Source: an uncultured Candidatus Melainabacteria bacterium
GTDB taxonomy: Bacteria; Cyanobacteriota; Vampirovibrionia; Gastranaerophilales; Gastranaerophilaceae
NCBI GenBank assembly: GCA_947361615.1
Contig: CANAJP010000001.1
Span: 1 to 64,000 of the forward strand
Length of the DNA: 64,000 bases
Reading direction: 5' to 3'
The translations under genes and the position numbers were made by a program. Below, piece by piece: positions 15,743-23,340 of the stretch (position 1 is its first letter; every line of letters begins with the position of its first letter). The notes beneath the pieces are model-generated. The model worked only from the letters and a program-made list of their open reading frames with translations. It did not search any database and was not told the DNA's origin.

Positions 15743-17485
15743 CTATGATAAAGTTTCCTGCACAACTTTTTGCGAAATCGGCAAAGTAAAACCGAATGTT
15801 GAGCCAACGCCGACTTGTGATGTCACAAAAACTTTTCCGCTGTGGTGTTTTTCTATCGTCGTTTTAACAAGTTGTAAGCCCAAACCTGTGCCTTTAATCG
15901 TATGGGTTGCGTTTTCGACACGATAAAATCTGTCGAAAAGTTTCTTCAAATGTTCAGGTGCAATTCCACAGCCCTCATCTGTTACGCTGATTTTAACATC
16001 ATCTCCTTCACGTTCAAGACGAACTGTAATCGTCGAATTTTCAGGCGAATATTTTATTGCGTTCGAAAGCAAATTCGTCAATGCGCGCTGAATACTGTTG
16101 TAATTGAACATAAAGTTCGGGAATTCACCCGTTTTTTGTACAACCATTTTAATATTATTTTGCTCTAACAAAATCTGAACCTGTTTTGTCGCTGTTTCAA
16201 CGAGTTCCACGATATTATTTGGAAGCATTTCAAGTTCGTAGTCAGAATCCAATCTTGAAAAATCAAGAATATCATTAACCATACTGTTAAGCCTTATAAT
16301 TTCTTGATTAAGGGTTCCGAGGAATTCTTTTTGCGTTGCAGCGTCGAACTCATCACCGTAATTATAAAGCGTATCGATATAGCTTCTGAGAACCGTCACA
16401 GGTGTTCTCAGTTCGTGTGAAACGTTTGAAATAAATTGAGAACGCATTGTATCAATTTCGGTTTCTTTCGTAATGTCGATAAGAACTATTATGTATCCCA
16501 AATAATCATGATTGCGCGTAAACATCGGGGATACAATCGATTTGATAATTCTTTTATCAACCTGAATATTAAAAACAGACGGTGCTTTTTCGCGCTCTTC
16601 AATAGGAAGCGCATTGAATTCCGCAATTTTTTCACGGAAACAGAAATTTCCCTCTGTATCGATATAGTCTTGAATATTACTATCTAAAATTTGTTCGTTA
16701 TCAAGTTCAAGAAGATTTTGAGCATGCGGGTTAACAAGAACAACGTTGTCATTGTTATCACAAACAACAACGCCGTTAGCAATATTCATAAGTACAGCTT
16801 CAAACTTGTTCCTTTCAAGTCGTAACTGTTCAAAATTTTCTTCACCGTACGCATGAAGCTTGCCAGACATTTCATTAAAAGCGTTAAAAAGTGCCCGAAC
16901 TTCGCGGCTTACTTCCTGTCTTTCAATCTGATAGCCGAATTCACCTGTCGTAATCTTATCTACACCATCTTTAAGCATACGGAGTTCGCGCGTTGTAAGG
17001 TATGTGCTGATAAGGATTACAGAGGCAAAAATCAACCATGCAAGCGCAAAAACAGAAAAGATTGAAAAACGCGTTGCTGAAAAAGTCTTATCCAAAACAT
17101 TCGCACTAAAAACTATTGTCAAAGACCCACCGGATTTTCGAGGGGTCACGATAGAAAAAGTTTTGTCATTACTCTGAAGCTTATTTCCTTCACTTAAAAC
17201 GAGGTTTCCAGCCTCATCAATATATTTTATTGCCAGAATATTATCACTATCGCCAATAATTGTTTTCAAAAACGCACCGAGTTCGTTCTTTCTGGCAATT
17301 TCGGCGGACGAATCCGCGATAGTCTTAGCAACAATTTCGCCATAATTCTGATAGCTTTCTTTGAGGTTATTTTGAATATTAAAACAGGTTAAAATCCCGA
17401 TTCCCACAATCAAAAACGTACTGGACAACAACCCCGCAATAATTAGTTTGTTCTGTTTTGTAATACTGACTTCTCTATCTTCCAT
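15743..17485 (-). CDS. Membrane sensor histidine kinase (PhoR/WalK type)
   Basis: A two-component sensor. The first TM helix is at about residues 15-37 (LIIAGLLSSTFLIVGIGIL), followed by an extracytoplasmic region of about 100 residues, a second TM near 140-160, HAMP to about 215, a PAS domain (VVVCDNNDNVVLVNPHAQNL), and a HisKA domain with phospho-acceptor His near residue 357 (SHELRTPVTVLRSY). The catalytic ATPase domain has NLLSNAIKYSPENS, DEGCGIAPEHLKKLF and GTGLGLQLV. No response regulator is adjacent, so it is an orphan here. Downstream genes are not on the same transcript and ilvB lies upstream. The signal is unknown. Confidence 0.92.
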   Translation of the reverse strand: MEDREVSITKQNKLIIAGLLSSTFLIVGIGILTCFNIQNNLKESYQNYGEIVAKTIADSSAEIARKNELGAFLKTIIGDSDNILAIKYIDEAGNLVLSEGNKLQSNDKTFSIVTPRKSGGSLTIVFSANVLDKTFSATRFSIFSVFALAWLIFASVILISTYLTTRELRMLKDGVDKITTGEFGYQIERQEVSREVRALFNAFNEMSGKLHAYGEENFEQLRLERNKFEAVLMNIANGVVVCDNNDNVVLVNPHAQNLLELDNEQILDSNIQDYIDTEGNFCFREKIAEFNALPIEEREKAPSVFNIQVDKRIIKSIVSPMFTRNHDYLGYIIVLIDITKETEIDTMRSQFISNVSHELRTPVTVLRSYIDTLYNYGDEFDAATQKEFLGTLNQEIIRLNSMVNDILDFSRLDSDYELEMLPNNIVELVETATKQVQILLEQNNIKMVVQKTGEFPNFMFNYNSIQRALTNLLSNAIKYSPENSTITVRLEREGDDVKISVTDEGCGIAPEHLKKLFDRFYRVENATHTIKGTGLGLQLVKTTIEKHHSGKVFVTSQVGVGSTFGFTLPISQKVVQETLS

Positions 17486-17513
17486 AACAAAATTATAGCA
17501 CTAAAATAGCCAG

Positions 17514-19136
17514 TTATACAACTTCCATAGGTTCCACAACAAAATCAATTAAAAACGGAGCGTTTGAGGAGAAACATTTTTCAAGTGCCGCAGGAATTTC
17601 ATCCGTATTTTCAACACGTACCGCCTCAATTCCGTAGGCTTTCGCGACACCTACAAAATCAGGGTTATGAATTTGTGTTTGGGAGTAACGTTTTTCACAC
17701 ATTCTCTCCTGCAACTGGCGAACCATTCCTAAATATCCGTTATTAAGAACTAAAATTTTCACAGGCAAACCGTATTCAACGCAGGTTGCGAGTTCCTGAA
17801 TATTCATCTGCAAGCTTCCATCGCCCGTAATACAGATAACAGGCGCCCCATTTTGCGCAATACTCGCACCGATTGCCGCAGGGAACCCGAAGCCCATTGT
17901 CCCCGAACCGCCTGAGGTCACAAACTGACCGGCACGATTAAATTTATAACCTTTTGCCGCCCAGAGCTGGTGCTGGCCGACTTCGGTCGTCACAGTAAGC
18001 CTCATATTCTTCGTGTACTCATAAACCGCCTCAACAACTTCGAATGAGTGAAGTTTTTCAGATTTTTTTTCAGGTTTACGGTTACGACTTTTCAAAATCT
18101 GCGCCTCGTTCGCCCAGCCGATAAAATTATTTTTCGCACGCGAAATAATTGAACGCAAAACCTCTTTAATATCACCTCTAACGCCAAGTCTTGCACTCAA
18201 AACGCGTGAGATTTCTTTTTCGTTGATATCTATCTGAATTAAATTCCGCTCAAGTTCGCCGTGCGGGAAACAGCAACTTATACGGTCGTTAAAGCGTGCG
18301 CCGAGTGAAATAATCAAATCGCTTTCACGTAAAATCTGATTAGCGCTAAACGATCCGAAAAGCCCAATCATGCCAAAGTAGAGCGGATTTATCTGGTCAA
18401 AGCTTCCAAGCCCCATCATCGTAGAAACAACAGGAATATTCAATTTTTGCGCGAATTCCCTAAGTTCACTCATCGCGCCTGAATGTACAACACCGCCACC
18501 TGCAACGATTACCGGATGTTTTGCGCTATCAAGCAACGCCAGAATTTCAGAAATCTTATCCAATTCAGAACAAGGTGAAGTAAATTCTAATTTCACCCCC
18601 TCAAATTCAGCGCTTTCAGTAAAAATATTCTTTGCAAGGTCAACAACAACAGGCCCTTTTTTACCCGAAAGGGCAGTTGAAAACGCGTCAATAAGAGTTT
18701 TTTCAAGTTCACGAACATCCGTCACCTGATACGCTTTTTTAGTACAAGGGCGTGTAATATCAACAATATCAACCTCTTGAAACGCATCTTTGCCGATTAA
18801 TTCTTTAGAAACCTGACCCGTCAAAACAACAAGCGGATAGCCGTCAAGATATGCGTTTGCAAGCCCTGTAACAATATTTGTTGCCCCGGGGCCAGATGTA
18901 ACAAGCACGACACCTGTCTTACCACTTACCCGAGCATAGCCCTCAGCTTGATGTACAGAAGCCTGTTCATGCCGGCTAAGTATATGTTTTATTTCGCTTT
19001 GCGCAAAAAGTTCATCATAAACTTTCAACACAATTCCGCCCGGATAGCCGAAAATCGTATCTACTCCTAGATTTTTAAGTGTTTCTACTAAAATTTTTGC
19101 GCCCGTCAGGGTCTTTGTTGTCGTTTGCATAGCCAT
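17514..19136 (-). CDS. ilvB: Acetolactate synthase, large (catalytic) subunit
   Basis: This TPP enzyme condenses two pyruvates (or pyruvate and 2-oxobutyrate), the first common step of valine, leucine and isoleucine synthesis. TILVETLKNLGVDTIFGYPG-type N-terminus, the RHEQASVHQAEGYAR glutamate region, and the TPP motif GDGSLQMNIQELATCVEYG...NNGYLGMVRQ are all present. 540 residues is slightly shorter than usual. The small regulatory subunit IlvN is not adjacent, so feedback control must come from elsewhere or be absent. A catabolic acetolactate synthase is an alternative. It sits between the kinase and a small secreted protein on the same strand. Confidence 0.9.
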   Translation of the reverse strand: MAMQTTTKTLTGAKILVETLKNLGVDTIFGYPGGIVLKVYDELFAQSEIKHILSRHEQASVHQAEGYARVSGKTGVVLVTSGPGATNIVTGLANAYLDGYPLVVLTGQVSKELIGKDAFQEVDIVDITRPCTKKAYQVTDVRELEKTLIDAFSTALSGKKGPVVVDLAKNIFTESAEFEGVKLEFTSPCSELDKISEILALLDSAKHPVIVAGGGVVHSGAMSELREFAQKLNIPVVSTMMGLGSFDQINPLYFGMIGLFGSFSANQILRESDLIISLGARFNDRISCCFPHGELERNLIQIDINEKEISRVLSARLGVRGDIKEVLRSIISRAKNNFIGWANEAQILKSRNRKPEKKSEKLHSFEVVEAVYEYTKNMRLTVTTEVGQHQLWAAKGYKFNRAGQFVTSGGSGTMGFGFPAAIGASIAQNGAPVICITGDGSLQMNIQELATCVEYGLPVKILVLNNGYLGMVRQLQERMCEKRYSQTQIHNPDFVGVAKAYGIEAVRVENTDEIPAALEKCFSSNAPFLIDFVVEPMEVV

Positions 19137-19153
19137 TTTATAATACCATAAAA

Positions 19154-19486
19154 TTATAAATTTTCTTCTGACGCTTTTAGTTTTTCGAAATATACCTGAC
19201 TGCGTTCACAGTTTTCAATGCTCGCGTCACGTTTTTTCTCTAACTTAACCTTTTTTGCTTCGAGTTTTTCACGCTTTTGGCCGATTTTTGCCTGAGCTTT
19301 TTCCTGTTTTTCAAGATTTTTTGCTTCTTTTACGTCATATTCGACAAAATCTGTCACAAACTCTTCGTCAATCGGAAAAGGTGAACTAATGACGTTTGGG
19401 GTAGCCGGCTCTTTTTTCTTTAACGAAAAAGCCTGAGCCGAATCAATCGCCAACAAAACAGCAAGTAATAAAATAAATACTCTCAT
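19154..19486 (-). CDS. Small secreted Lys-rich coiled-coil protein
   Basis: A signal peptide MRVFILLLAVLLAIDSAQA is followed by a short charged region and a Lys/Glu coiled coil (KEAKNLEKQEKAQAKIGQKR). The ORF track start at 19540 lies inside rph and gives no signal peptide. ATG 19486 has GAGGG 5-6 nt upstream and is preferred. A periplasmic protein of about 90 residues after cleavage, with unknown function. The order rph-this gene-ilvB on the same strand allows co-transcription. Confidence 0.68.
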   Translation of the reverse strand: MRVFILLLAVLLAIDSAQAFSLKKKEPATPNVISSPFPIDEEFVTDFVEYDVKEAKNLEKQEKAQAKIGQKREKLEAKKVKLEKKRDASIENCERSQVYFEKLKASEENL

Positions 19487-19493
19487 TTGCCCT

Positions 19494-20183
19494 CTAATAC
19501 TTTTCAATAATTTCCATAATACCTTTTTTCGCAACGGCAAAAATTTCGCCCATCTGTGCTTCCTCGTAAGGTGCGCCCTCGGCTGTTGTTTGAAATTCTA
19601 TGATTTTACCGCTTGCAGTAAGCACGATGTTAGCGTCAACCTGCGCACGGCAATCCTCTTCGTATTCAAGGTCGAGTCGGACTTCGCCATCAACGATTCC
19701 GGCAGAAATTGCTCCGATTGGCTCGATAATCGGGTTTTCTTGAAGTTTTCCTTCAGCCAGAAGTTTTTCAACAGCGATTTTAAGCGCCAAAAATCCGCCA
19801 CAAATGCTTGCAGTACGGGTTCCGCCGTCTGCTTGAATTACATCCGCATCGATTGTTATTGTTAATTCGGGCATTTTTCCTAAATCAACACAGGCTCTGA
19901 GGCTTCTGCCAATAAGTCGCTGAATTTCCTGAGTTCTACCGGAAATCTTTGTACGCTCACGTTGACAACGGGTACTTGTAGAAGACGGAAGCAAAGAATA
20001 TTCCGCCGTCACCCAGCCGCGATTGTCTTCTTTTGCCATCCATTTAGGCTTGCCAACCTCAACAGACGCAGTCGTAATAACTTTCGTATCACCAAATTCT
20101 GCCAGAACCGAACCAAGCGCATGCTTAGTAAAATTTGGTGTAAATTTTATCTCTCTTAATTCGTCATTTTTTCTATTTCGCAT
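19494..20183 (-). CDS. rph: Ribonuclease PH
   Basis: A phosphorolytic 3'-5' exoribonuclease that trims tRNA 3' ends. The family pattern is clear: GSVLAEFGDTKVITTASVE, RGWVTAEYSLLPSSTSTR and SGRTQEIQRLIGRSLRACVD, then the phosphate site region DADVIQADGGTRTASICGG. At 229 residues it is about 10 shorter than E. coli RPH, within the normal range. It lies directly downstream of a small zinc-ribbon gene and upstream of a secreted protein gene, all on the minus strand. Confidence 0.95.
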   Translation of the reverse strand: MRNRKNDELREIKFTPNFTKHALGSVLAEFGDTKVITTASVEVGKPKWMAKEDNRGWVTAEYSLLPSSTSTRCQRERTKISGRTQEIQRLIGRSLRACVDLGKMPELTITIDADVIQADGGTRTASICGGFLALKIAVEKLLAEGKLQENPIIEPIGAISAGIVDGEVRLDLEYEEDCRAQVDANIVLTASGKIIEFQTTAEGAPYEEAQMGEIFAVAKKGIMEIIEKY

Positions 20184-20201
20184 AATATTCTCCTCCGTCG
20201 C

Positions 20202-20417
20202 CTATTGATAATCCCATTTATATATCGCCCCGCAGTATTTACACACGGCATGGCCGTTCATAAAAGCCAAGTCAGGCACAAACTTGTAACCGTCAACGGT
20301 AATCTCAATTTCGCCTTTTTCGTTATATTGCATATCAAATGTTCTACTTCCGCGATAATCAGGCGCGAACATAAGTTCAAATCTATCAACGGTTTTACAA
20401 TTCTTGCACTTAAACAC
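20202..20417 (-). CDS. Small zinc-ribbon protein
   Basis: 71 residues with CKNCKT at the N-terminus and CKYCGA at the C-terminus, enough for one Zn(Cys)4 site. A beta-rich middle (GEIEITVDGYKFVPD) lies between. No family is recognised. It overlaps the upstream membrane-protein gene by one base, and rph follows 18 bp later, so it is likely translated in one operon with them. A nucleic-acid-binding or structural role is possible. Confidence 0.7.
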   Translation of the reverse strand: MFKCKNCKTVDRFELMFAPDYRGSRTFDMQYNEKGEIEITVDGYKFVPDLAFMNGHAVCKYCGAIYKWDYQ

Positions 20418-21388
20418 TAGACTTCCTCATCATCTTTCAAATTCGCCCTGCGTAAAATTTCTGGATCTAACTGCTTTTTGCCCTTGCCTGATTTCTTTTT
20501 TGCACCTGTGGTATTTTTCTTACCTGCAAGCTTTTTATACCAGAGAGTCCAGCAAATGCTTCTCAAAGGAAGCGTAAACCCGAAAACAATAAAGCTTATC
20601 AGGCTGCCAAACAATGCACGCGAGATAAATTCAGGCGTAATTTGCAACATAAGCGGCAGTTTTGAATTCAAAGTGTTAACGTAATCCGTTGCAACAAGAA
20701 GCCATGCAATATTAGCCAGAAAACTCTTTGAATCAACAACTTTTTCAAGCCCGAAAGTACAGAGTTCTGCCAGTCCCCACGCGATAGCAACCATAATCAC
20801 CGCAAGAGCCAGCGTTTTCCAAAAATGTCCCTTAATCATATTGAAACTTTTGGTAAAACAATTGACAACACCCGCGTCGGTTTCAAACGTAAATACCTGA
20901 AAAACAAGTATTAAATATATAAACAAAACAGCGCCGAACAGAATAAAAAACGGGTTAAAAGCCACAAGGCTCAAAATCGAAATCATCAGCCACAACAGAA
21001 TAAACGACCAGATATGTCTTGTGACAACTCCGTTATGTGCAGGGAAATCATAAACTTTACCTGAAGTCAAAGCGCTATGTGTCATAGAGTTCAACGCCGC
21101 ATAAGCAACAAGGTATTTCCAAAACGCAGAAATCATCAACACAAGCCCCGGTAAAATAACTAAAAGCACCAGCGCAAGCTGTTTTGTCGGATCTGTAAAA
21201 AATTCATATTTCGCCGCCAATTGAGGCAAAACATCTTTCAGATATAAAGCGGGCGCAAAAATTAGTACCAGCCCCAGAACCTGCCCCAAAACAGGAAAAC
21301 TCATATAGGCTACAAATTTATGAATATTTGTCAGGTACATTTGCAAACTTTTAAACAAAATGTTAACAAAATTATTACTATTTTTCAT
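20417..21388 (-). CDS. Multi-pass membrane protein of unknown function
   Basis: 323 residues with about six hydrophobic helices (QVLGLVLIFAPALYL, LALVLLVILPGLVLMISAF, FILLWLMISILSLVAF, FFILFGAVLFIYLILVF, TLALAVIMVAIAWGLAEL and a final one near LISFIVFGFTLPL) and a basic cytoplasmic tail KKNTTGAKKKSGKGKK. The overall form resembles bacterial DUF975/glycerophosphoryl-diester-type helical membrane proteins that are often packaging or integral domains without catalysis. The family is not identified. It overlaps the zinc-ribbon gene by 1 nt, giving an operon with rph. Confidence 0.75.
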   Translation of the reverse strand: MKNSNNFVNILFKSLQMYLTNIHKFVAYMSFPVLGQVLGLVLIFAPALYLKDVLPQLAAKYEFFTDPTKQLALVLLVILPGLVLMISAFWKYLVAYAALNSMTHSALTSGKVYDFPAHNGVVTRHIWSFILLWLMISILSLVAFNPFFILFGAVLFIYLILVFQVFTFETDAGVVNCFTKSFNMIKGHFWKTLALAVIMVAIAWGLAELCTFGLEKVVDSKSFLANIAWLLVATDYVNTLNSKLPLMLQITPEFISRALFGSLISFIVFGFTLPLRSICWTLWYKKLAGKKNTTGAKKKSGKGKKQLDPEILRRANLKDDEEV

Positions 21389-21452
21389 AACCGCCCTTAT
21401 TTTTGTTATGTTTATACTATAATTATTTTAGTACAAATCAGGAAAAAAGAAA

Positions 21453-22118
21453 ATGGTTGACATTAGGGAATTAATTTCCTCGTTTAAAGAAGAAGATTAC
21501 GAAAAGAGTTTAATAGATTTACATATCCACACGAACCATTCCGACGGAATCGGGGATTTTGCAGACATAGTAAATCAAGCGCAAGAAAAGGGGTATAAAT
21601 ATATTGCGATTTCCGATCATAACACTATGAACGGATACATCAAAACCGGTATTCAAAAAGATTATTTAATTCCAGCCTGTGAATTTGACGTATGGTGCGG
21701 ATATGTTTTCTGTCATCTCTTAGCATACGGAATAGACCACAACCATCCTGCAATCAAACCGTTTTTTGCAAAACATAAATACGAAACCGTACGCAACGTA
21801 ATCAGACTTTTACCAACGCGCAACTTAAAAAAATTAATAGACGCAATACACGAAGCAGGTGGAATTGCAGTTGTAGCCCACCCTGCTTGCTATTGGGCAT
21901 TAAGCCTTGACCGACTTTTTGCAAAGATGAAAAAGCTTGGCCTTGACGGCGCTGAATGCTATTACCCTTACGGAAGATTGCGCGGAATAATAAAATTCCA
22001 CAAACGTGAACACGTAATCAAATACGCAGACAAACACGGTCTAATCAAAACCGGCGGCACAGACCTGCACAAAGAAAAACTAGCCCCGATTAAATTGAAA
22101 AAACGACCGGTCAAATAA
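21453..22118 (+). CDS. PHP-domain metal-dependent phosphoesterase
   Basis: The PHP metal ligands are present: DLHIHTNHSDGIGD near the N-terminus, AISDHNTMNGY, ACEFDVW, VVAHPACYW, and a late GGTDLH. At 221 residues it is a single-domain PHP protein, shorter than the one at 58.3 kb. Substrate is probably a nucleotide or sugar phosphate, but the sequence does not show which. It is divergent from the membrane-protein gene. Prepilin 1's promoter starts immediately after its stop. Confidence 0.85.
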   Translation: MVDIRELISSFKEEDYEKSLIDLHIHTNHSDGIGDFADIVNQAQEKGYKYIAISDHNTMNGYIKTGIQKDYLIPACEFDVWCGYVFCHLLAYGIDHNHPAIKPFFAKHKYETVRNVIRLLPTRNLKKLIDAIHEAGGIAVVAHPACYWALSLDRLFAKMKKLGLDGAECYYPYGRLRGIIKFHKREHVIKYADKHGLIKTGGTDLHKEKLAPIKLKKRPVK

Positions 22119-22120
22119 TA

Positions 22121-22149
22121 TTGACAACGCCTGAAACATAGTTTAAAAT
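22121..22149 (+). promoter_or_regulatory. Promoter of prepilin 1 (TTGACA-N17-TAAAAT)
   Basis: -35 TTGACA at 22121-22126, spacer exactly 17, -10 TAAAAT at 22144-22149. The same boxes and a matching ATAGTTTAAAAT stretch precede prepilin 2 at 30.0 kb. A near-consensus sigma-70 promoter, so transcription itself is probably not the switching step. Confidence 0.8.
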
Positions 22150-22231
22150 AGTTATGTACTAAAAATAAAAAGAAAGGATGTTATGAAAATACTAAGCTTC
22201 AAAAGCCTTGATTTATGGCCTTTTCCACTGA

Positions 22232-22242
22232 GGGGGGGGGGG
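22232..22242 (+). repeat. G11 homopolymer tract in prepilin 1 leader
   Basis: Eleven consecutive G between the ATG at 22183 (with AGAAAGGATG ribosome site) and the prepilin signal. Distance 22183 to the MAEILL codon at 22259 is 76 nt, one more than a multiple of three, so the gene is out of frame now. Ten or thirteen G would put them in frame. Confidence 0.85.
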
Positions 22243-22258
22243 CAAGACTGCGTTTACG

Positions 22259-23221
22259 ATGGCAGAGATTTTACTTTCCCTCACCATCATAGGCGTCGTT
22301 GCAGCCATTACTTTACCATCTTTAACAGGTAACATTAACGAACGCACGTGGAATACTCAACGCAAAGCCTTATATTCTAGAATGTCACAGGCAATCGCAC
22401 TTATGCCGGCATTGAATGGTTACGGAACATATACTCTAGCAACATCTTCTGCTTCAGCTGTAGATACCGCAACAGAAACTTTTATAACTGCAGGTTTAGC
22501 AAAAGTTCTCAAAATTAACAATATTTGTGATAACGAACACATACGGGATTGCGGAATAGTAGAAAAGTTCAACACTATAGCTGGCGGAACATTTTCTACT
22601 CCAAAAGACCTTAATGAGTTAAATAGTATGTTTACCAACAGATATGGTGGCGTATTTCAAAATCCTCAGAAAGATATTGTAACCAAAGCTGCTGCGTTTG
22701 AAACTGCTAACGGTGAAAGCGTTCTGGCTTTTTATAATCCGTATTGCGTAGAATTTAACGCTTCTATAATTAATAACGCGACAATAAATTATTCCGATAA
22801 TATCGAACGTCATTATGTCCAACCGAATATGTGCGCAAATTTCATTTATGACCTGAATGGTAGTAAAGGTCCCAATACTGTAGGAAAAGATATTGGCTGG
22901 ATTAGTGTTTTATACCCTTCTGATTCCATGGTTGTCATGCCTGTAATGTTAGGGGCAAATACCTTAACACAACAATATAATCATTCGCAAGCAGTTTCAG
23001 AGTGTAAAAACTTTAACGCTGAAACTCGTTTACCTAACAAAGAGGAACTAATGTCAATTTTTTATAATAAAGAACTCATTGGCAACCAGGAATTATCTAC
23101 CAGACATATTTGGTCAAGCAGTACAGCAAAAAAATCATACTACTGGGCATTAAATTTTTCATCTTCGGACTTGTATTTAGTTCCTGATAATCAAAAATAT
23201 ATCTACTGCGTTAAAAGATGA
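22259..23221 (+). CDS. Prepilin 1 with C-terminal Lcl/DUF1566-like domain; phase-variable leader
   Basis: The type IV prepilin signal reads GKTA^FTMAEILLSLTIIG in frame, with E at +5 and a hydrophobic helix following. The charged leader part lies before the ATG used in the track. The probable real start is ATG 22183, which is one base out of frame because of the G11 tract. The body has conserved TWNTQRKALYSRMSQ and LNGSKGPNTVGKDIGW, and the end TRLPNKEELMSIF...IWSSS...YCVKR matches the Lcl/DUF1566 (C-type-lectin-like) pattern. As it stands it is probably OFF. An internal start at 22259 would lack a functional signal. It is followed by a hairpin terminator. The paralogues at 30.2 and 38.3 kb share the N-terminal half. 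Confidence 0.8.
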   Translation: MAEILLSLTIIGVVAAITLPSLTGNINERTWNTQRKALYSRMSQAIALMPALNGYGTYTLATSSASAVDTATETFITAGLAKVLKINNICDNEHIRDCGIVEKFNTIAGGTFSTPKDLNELNSMFTNRYGGVFQNPQKDIVTKAAAFETANGESVLAFYNPYCVEFNASIINNATINYSDNIERHYVQPNMCANFIYDLNGSKGPNTVGKDIGWISVLYPSDSMVVMPVMLGANTLTQQYNHSQAVSECKNFNAETRLPNKEELMSIFYNKELIGNQELSTRHIWSSSTAKKSYYWALNFSSSDLYLVPDNQKYIYCVKR

Positions 23222-23224
23222 TAT

Positions 23225-23250
23225 AAAGGCGGTTAAAACCCGCCTTTTAA
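23225..23250 (+). terminator. Terminator after prepilin 1
   Basis: AAAGGCGG and CCGCCTTT form an 8-bp stem with a 7-nt loop, ending in TTTTAA, just after the prepilin stop. Confidence 0.75.
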
Positions 23251-23283
23251 CGTAACATTTCTTTATTTTGCTCCAAAATAAAT

Positions 23284-23299
23284 CTTTTATGCTATAATA
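23284..23299 (+). promoter_or_regulatory. Extended -10 promoter of gyrA
   Basis: CTTTTATGCTATAATA contains TG-N-TATAAT (23293-23298), an extended -10, about 45 bp before the TTG start. The same 16 bases occur before gatB (60425-60440). Confidence 0.65.
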
Positions 23300-23340
23300 T
23301 AAGCATATTATAGGATAGATTAGGGGAAAAGGAGAGAACT

